Below, piece by piece: positions 59,652 to 64,000 of a DNA stretch of 64,000 nucleotides (position 1 is the stretch's first letter; each line of letters opens with the position of its first letter). A program made the translations under genes and the position numbers. Source of the stretch: Acinetobacter sp. UBA3106 (lineage in GTDB: Bacteria > Pseudomonadota > Gammaproteobacteria > Pseudomonadales > Moraxellaceae); NCBI GenBank assembly GCA_002365595.1, contig DFAM01000010.1:124001-188000 (forward strand), in the 5' to 3' direction. Under the pieces are notes generated by a model. That model was not told the DNA's origin. It worked only from the letters and a program-made list of their open reading frames with translations, and made no database searches.

Positions 59652-62600
59652 ATGAAAGAAATATTAAAAAATTTAGTTGAAACAACTACGCTTCCTGAAG
59701 ATAGTTATCTTGATCAAGATGCAGAAATTCTAGAAATTTTTGTTGAAGAAATAGAAGAAATCTTTGTTGAATTAAGTACTTTATTTACAACTTGGTTTGA
59801 AAATCCCAATGACCAAGCAATCTTGACTACGATTCGCCGTCATTTCCATACCCTTAAAGGTTCTGGACGCATGGTGGGGGCAAAATCCGCAGGTGAATTG
59901 GCCTGGGCGGTTGAAGATACTTTAAATCGCGTGATTTCCGGTACAGTGGTTTTGGACAGCACAGTTCAACGCTTTGCCCAGACTGTCTATAATATTTATC
60001 AATATAAGTTATACCCAATTTTTAAAACTGTTCAAAATACCGATATCGACTTAAGACCTTTAGTACTATTAGGGCAGCAAATACAGCAGCAAGTCAGTTT
60101 AGAACCTGCATTAGAAGAACTGCTTGAGCTGTCTCGCACTCTGACAAGTGTAGATTGTGTTACCGGTTTAGAATTACAAGATCAAGAAGTGAGTGAAGCA
60201 GAAGCTGAAACAGCACTCGAAACAACGGCTACAGAAGAGCCAGTTGCAGTAGACCACAATAATGATATTGAAGAAACGGTTGCGATCTTTATTGAAGAAG
60301 CGGAAGAACATCTGCTTACGATTGATCAGTTCCTGCAAAACGAGCAGGAGCAACATCAGGATTATAATTGCCTGATTCGTGCCTTGCATACCTTGCGCGG
60401 CAGCTCATCTATGGCACAAATTGAGCAAATTTTTGTCGCCAGTACCCATGTTGAAAACTTATTTAAAACCCTATTACAAGAAGAAATTGTTTCAACATCG
60501 AGCCAGACGGCCTTGCTGGTTCAATATGCTGAATTTGTCCGTGATTATTTACATACATTAAGACAAGGTCAAACCCAAAAACTTGATGCAATTTATGCAA
60601 CTTTTAGCACGGCATGGGACAATTATGGATTTAATTCGGCAGAAGTAAACCAGGATGTAAACCCACAAGGTTTAGTATCCAAGCTGATCGAATTAAATAT
60701 TGATTTGTTATTGGATGCAGAATTCGAATTTGAAAAACGTGCCAAAGTTGAATATCCGGAATATATTCAGGCCTTAAGCCAGCAGGCACAGCAATTATTG
60801 GATCATACCGATAATCGCGCTGCAATTGGTATTCATCAGTTTACCAATGAATTGAAGTCGAGTTATGAAGCACTGGTACTCAAACCGGAATTGCTGAATA
60901 TTGATTATGCCTATGAATTATTCGGGCAAGCGCATCAGGAATTCATTCATCTGTTTGATACCTTGGCGGCCGGTCAGCGCGTGATTTTAACCGAAGACAT
61001 TCACAAAATATTGAATGATCTTAGCGCCTTTGTTCAGCAAGATCTTGAACAGTTCGAAGCAGAAGAGCCGAGTGTGGCAATTCCAGCTGAAACCTCAGCT
61101 GCTGGTTCAGGTACTGTTGATCTGGCGCAGATTTCACAAAAAATTCGTGCAGATCGTGCACAAATGCATGCTGCTGATGCCAATCGTGATTTTGATGAAG
61201 ATTTGCTGGGTATCTTCCTGGAAGAAGCCGATGAATTGTTAGGCGGGATTGATCAGGACTTGAACACCTGGTCGAAAGATCCATCCAATACTGCAGCACT
61301 GAATAATTTAATGCGTTATTTGCATACCCTAAAAGGGGGTGCGAATATGATTCAGGCGACGCATATTGGCTTGATTTCGCATGAATTAGAAAGCATCTAT
61401 GAGCGCGTGATCCGTCAGCAGATTGAGGTCAATCCGCAGCTCATCAGCATTATCCGTTTAGTACAAGATGACGTATCCGATCGTATTCAGGTTATCCGTG
61501 ATGATCAGATTGATTATTCCGGCGCTGAATCGATTGAAATTTTGCGTAATATTCAGACCATCGCTCAAGGCAATGTTGCTGTAAGTGCTACGGTTGTAGA
61601 AGCAGAAGCAGAACCTGAAGTTGAAACTGAAATTGAACAAGTTGAAACTGAAATTGCAGTTGAAACCGAAGCTGAAGCTAAAACAGTTGCAGATGAATCA
61701 GTAGAGCCTGTTGTAATTTATGAAGAAGTTGAAACAGAGGCTGGAGTTGCCTTGGCAAGTCCAGTTGATGTTGAAGATCCGGACGATAGTATCCGTTCAA
61801 TTGCAGAAGAAACATTCCTGGAAGAAGCAGAAGAGATTCTGGAGTCTACAGATGTTTGGTTGAAGCAATGGTTTGACCAGCGTAGCGATCGTAGCTTGCT
61901 GCTTCAATTACAACGTGCAGCCCACAGTTTGAAAGGTGGTGCGCGCATGATTGAAAATGAGCCAGTAGCGGCGATTGCCTACCAGTTGGAAACCACATTT
62001 GAACGCTTTGCGGTGCATCAGTTTAATTCGAATGTTTATGACCTTTTATTGCAAACCACGTTTGCATGGTTAAAACAGGCAATCTTCGAACATGATTTCA
62101 GTAATTACGATAGTGTTAAATTAAGTCTGGAGTCGATTGAATTTGTTGATGTAACTGTTCAATTGCCAAGTCGCGTCAACAAGACCGATACGCTTATTAC
62201 CGCTAAAGCTTTTGAATTTGTTCAAGGTGATGGTGCTGAGCCGCCTTCAATGATGGGTGAGTGGGATACAAGTGCTCAACAGGACAATAGCAATGAAATG
62301 ATCCGTATTTCTGCCGATCTGGTGGAAAAAATGATCGACTTGTCTGGTGAAAATTCGATTAACCGGTCTCGTATTGAAATGGACTTGGGGCAGTTTGGTA
62401 ATACCCTGAACGAGATGGAACTAGCGATCAAGCGTTTGGCGGATCAGTTGCGTCGAATGGAAGGTGAGCTCGAGTCACAGATTATTGCAAAACATGGTGA
62501 TAGCTCACGTTATGCCGATTTTGACCCACTGGAGATGGACCAATATTCATCCTTGAACCAGTTGTCAAAATCACTCGCGGAATCTGCATCCGACTTGGTC

Positions 62601-64000
62601 GACTTTAAAACCACCTTGGCTGAAAAGATTCGTGATACGGAAGGTTTGTTGCTACAACAATCACGTATTCAAGCCGAGATTCAGGAAAGCTTGATGCGTA
62701 CCCGTCTGGTACCATTTGACCGTTTATTGCCACGTTTACAACGGATTGTGCGTCAAACTTCTTCGACTTTGAACCGTCCGGCAGAGTTAGTGGTTCAAAA
62801 CACTGAAGGCGAATTAGACCGTAACATTCTTGAGCGTTTGGTCACTCCATTCGAGCACATGCTACGTAATGCGATCGATCATGGTCTGGAAGACACTCCG
62901 GTAAGACATGAACTACAGAAGCCTGAAGTCGGGCAAATTGTCCTTAATATTAGCCGTCAAGGTACAGATGTACTGGTATCGTTCAGTGATGATGGTAAAG
63001 GGATTGATGAAACCAGAATTAAAGAAAAAGCGCTCAGCTTAGGTTTAATTAAAGATGATCAACCTATTGATAAACAGGAAATCCTGCAATTTATTTTCCA
63101 TCCTGGATTTAGTACCGCCAAAGAAGTGACCCAGATTTCTGGACGCGGTGTAGGTCTGGATGTGGTGCAAAGCGAAATTAAGGCCCTCGGTGGCCATATT
63201 TCCATCGAGTCTGAATTGGGTAAAGGTACGACCTTTACCATTCGCGTACCGACGACTGTAGCGGTGAGCGATGCCTTGATGGTGAAATCAGGTGATCAGC
63301 AGTTTGCGATTTCACTGGCACAAATTGACCGTATTGTACGAATTGCCCCATCAGCGCTAGAACAGTATTTCAACAGTAAAGATGACTTCTTTAAAATTGA
63401 TAACACCAGTTATAAACTGCGTTATTTATCTGAATTCGTTTCCAATCAGCCTTTACCACGCTTAAGTAATGTTGCGCATTCTTTACCTGTGCTGTTAATT
63501 AAGGGAAATAATGGGCAAACCATTGCATTACTTGTCGATCAGCTGATTGGTTCGCGTGCACAAATTGTGGTGAAACCGATTGGCCAGCAGTTCTCAAGTG
63601 TTGGTGTAATTGCCGGAGCAACCATTTTAGGTGATGGTCAAGTCTGCCTGATTTTGGATGGTCAGAATATTGCCCGACAAATTCAGAGCAGCCAACGTCT
63701 TAAACATGTGTCTGATCAACGTGAGCATTCTCGTTACAGCAATGCACGCCGCCTGATTATGATTGTGGATGACTCGGTGACTGTACGTAAGGTGACCTCA
63801 CGTTTACTTGAGCGTCAAGGCTTTGATGTGGTGACAGCCAAAGATGGTATTGACGCGATGGAGCAGCTGGAAAATGTCAAACCAGATTTGATGTTGCTGG
63901 ATATTGAAATGCCTCGAATGGACGGTTTTGAAGTCACGAATCTGGTTCGTCACCATGAAGTGCATCAAAACCTGCCTATTATTATGATTACGTCAAGAAC
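59652..64000 (+). CDS. chpA: ChpA/CheA-type hybrid histidine kinase of twitching motility (3' end outside the window)
   Basis: At least 1449 residues, open to the window end. Four Hpt domains carry phosphorylatable His66 (FHTLKGSGRM), His246 (LHTLRGSSSM), His558 (LHTLKGGANM) and His758 (AHSLKGGARM). The CheA core follows: dimerisation region, N-box PFEHMLRNAIDHGLED, G-boxes DDGKGID and GRGVGLDVV, a CheW-like domain, then a receiver whose phosphoacceptor is Asp1417 (MLLDIEMPRMDG). The Pseudomonas protein, near 2,500 residues, has more Hpt-like domains, so this is a shorter version. The linker around residues 640-700 is acidic and repetitive (Val/Glu/Thr). It phosphorylates PilG and PilH encoded at the operon start. 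Confidence 0.95.
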   Translation, partial: MKEILKNLVETTTLPEDSYLDQDAEILEIFVEEIEEIFVELSTLFTTWFENPNDQAILTTIRRHFHTLKGSGRMVGAKSAGELAWAVEDTLNRVISGTVVLDSTVQRFAQTVYNIYQYKLYPIFKTVQNTDIDLRPLVLLGQQIQQQVSLEPALEELLELSRTLTSVDCVTGLELQDQEVSEAEAETALETTATEEPVAVDHNNDIEETVAIFIEEAEEHLLTIDQFLQNEQEQHQDYNCLIRALHTLRGSSSMAQIEQIFVASTHVENLFKTLLQEEIVSTSSQTALLVQYAEFVRDYLHTLRQGQTQKLDAIYATFSTAWDNYGFNSAEVNQDVNPQGLVSKLIELNIDLLLDAEFEFEKRAKVEYPEYIQALSQQAQQLLDHTDNRAAIGIHQFTNELKSSYEALVLKPELLNIDYAYELFGQAHQEFIHLFDTLAAGQRVILTEDIHKILNDLSAFVQQDLEQFEAEEPSVAIPAETSAAGSGTVDLAQISQKIRADRAQMHAADANRDFDEDLLGIFLEEADELLGGIDQDLNTWSKDPSNTAALNNLMRYLHTLKGGANMIQATHIGLISHELESIYERVIRQQIEVNPQLISIIRLVQDDVSDRIQVIRDDQIDYSGAESIEILRNIQTIAQGNVAVSATVVEAEAEPEVETEIEQVETEIAVETEAEAKTVADESVEPVVIYEEVETEAGVALASPVDVEDPDDSIRSIAEETFLEEAEEILESTDVWLKQWFDQRSDRSLLLQLQRAAHSLKGGARMIENEPVAAIAYQLETTFERFAVHQFNSNVYDLLLQTTFAWLKQAIFEHDFSNYDSVKLSLESIEFVDVTVQLPSRVNKTDTLITAKAFEFVQGDGAEPPSMMGEWDTSAQQDNSNEMIRISADLVEKMIDLSGENSINRSRIEMDLGQFGNTLNEMELAIKRLADQLRRMEGELESQIIAKHGDSSRYADFDPLEMDQYSSLNQLSKSLAESASDLVDFKTTLAEKIRDTEGLLLQQSRIQAEIQESLMRTRLVPFDRLLPRLQRIVRQTSSTLNRPAELVVQNTEGELDRNILERLVTPFEHMLRNAIDHGLEDTPVRHELQKPEVGQIVLNISRQGTDVLVSFSDDGKGIDETRIKEKALSLGLIKDDQPIDKQEILQFIFHPGFSTAKEVTQISGRGVGLDVVQSEIKALGGHISIESELGKGTTFTIRVPTTVAVSDALMVKSGDQQFAISLAQIDRIVRIAPSALEQYFNSKDDFFKIDNTSYKLRYLSEFVSNQPLPRLSNVAHSLPVLLIKGNNGQTIALLVDQLIGSRAQIVVKPIGQQFSSVGVIAGATILGDGQVCLILDGQNIARQIQSSQRLKHVSDQREHSRYSNARRLIMIVDDSVTVRKVTSRLLERQGFDVVTAKDGIDAMEQLENVKPDLMLLDIEMPRMDGFEVTNLVRHHEVHQNLPIIMITSR

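Noticed and set aside
1..64000. CRISPR array
   Set aside because: No regularly spaced direct repeats were found; the repeated 18-mers at 25-31 kb are irregularly spaced palindromes in promoters.
1..64000. tRNA or rRNA genes
   Set aside because: No cloverleaf with a T-loop GTTCRANNC and matching acceptor stem, and no rRNA segment, was recognised by eye; a tRNAscan-SE run would settle it.

Overview
The window looks like an Acinetobacter chromosome. The grounds are family-level: AT-rich intergenic DNA, a pilG-pilH-pilI-pilJ-chpA twitching-motility cluster, a dcd / secreted-protein cluster / proS neighbourhood, and dense clusters for aromatic-acid catabolism. The genus comes from remembered gene neighbourhoods, not from a database search.

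1-6.2 kb is a scarred accessory region. It opens with a filamentous-phage/plasmid type replication initiator (II/X family) whose start codon seems lost, then an AlpA-like helix-turn-helix gene and an unknown 335-aa gene. A 40-codon stump of a tyrosine integrase follows, then about 1.2 kb of decayed DNA with two perfect hairpins. Next come a cold-shock gene, two small unknown genes, the C-terminal tail of a broken gene beside a frameshifted IS3-type transposase fragment, and a VIT/CCC1-type metal transporter. 6.6-9.9 kb is a three-gene MacAB/DevBCA-like ABC export operon, and 10.5 kb carries a PhnB-like VOC gene.

11-25 kb holds two parallel non-catechol ring-cleavage pathways. The first is divergent around an IclR regulator. 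On one side are fahA-maiA-VOC-scoA-scoB (maleylacetoacetate to fumarate plus acetoacetyl-CoA). On the other is a flavin hydroxylase with a translationally coupled 61-aa partner, resembling the MhaAB 3-hydroxyphenylacetate 6-hydroxylase. No cupin homogentisate dioxygenase is present. The second, behind a LysR regulator, is a gentisate pathway: gentisate 1,2-dioxygenase, 3-hydroxybenzoate 6-hydroxylase, maleylpyruvate isomerase, fumarylpyruvate hydrolase, then an OprD-type porin.

25-35 kb is an uncharacterised CoA-dependent catabolic island: aryl-type aldehyde dehydrogenase, family III CoA-transferase, TetR regulator, acyl-CoA dehydrogenase with a relocated catalytic Glu, an enolase-superfamily enzyme, an alpha-methylacyl-CoA racemase homologue and an aromatic-acid MFS importer. 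Five copies of one 18-bp palindrome (CAACC-N8-GGTTG) lie upstream of its transcription units, implying a single TetR regulon. A MITE-like element of about 315 bp with three hairpins sits inside it.

35-50.7 kb is mostly core: Bcr/CflA exporter, two small exported unknown proteins, Mrp/ApbC, DUF2062 protein, LysE-type exporter, dcd, four consecutive secreted proteins sharing an L(S/T)D..L..VTGQ-type motif after the signal peptide, and proS. 50.8-55.8 kb is an RND efflux permease with its lipoprotein adaptor and a DUF4124-like protein. 56.0-64.0 kb is pilGHIJ-chpA, chpA being cut by the window end after four Hpt domains, the CheA core and most of a receiver domain.
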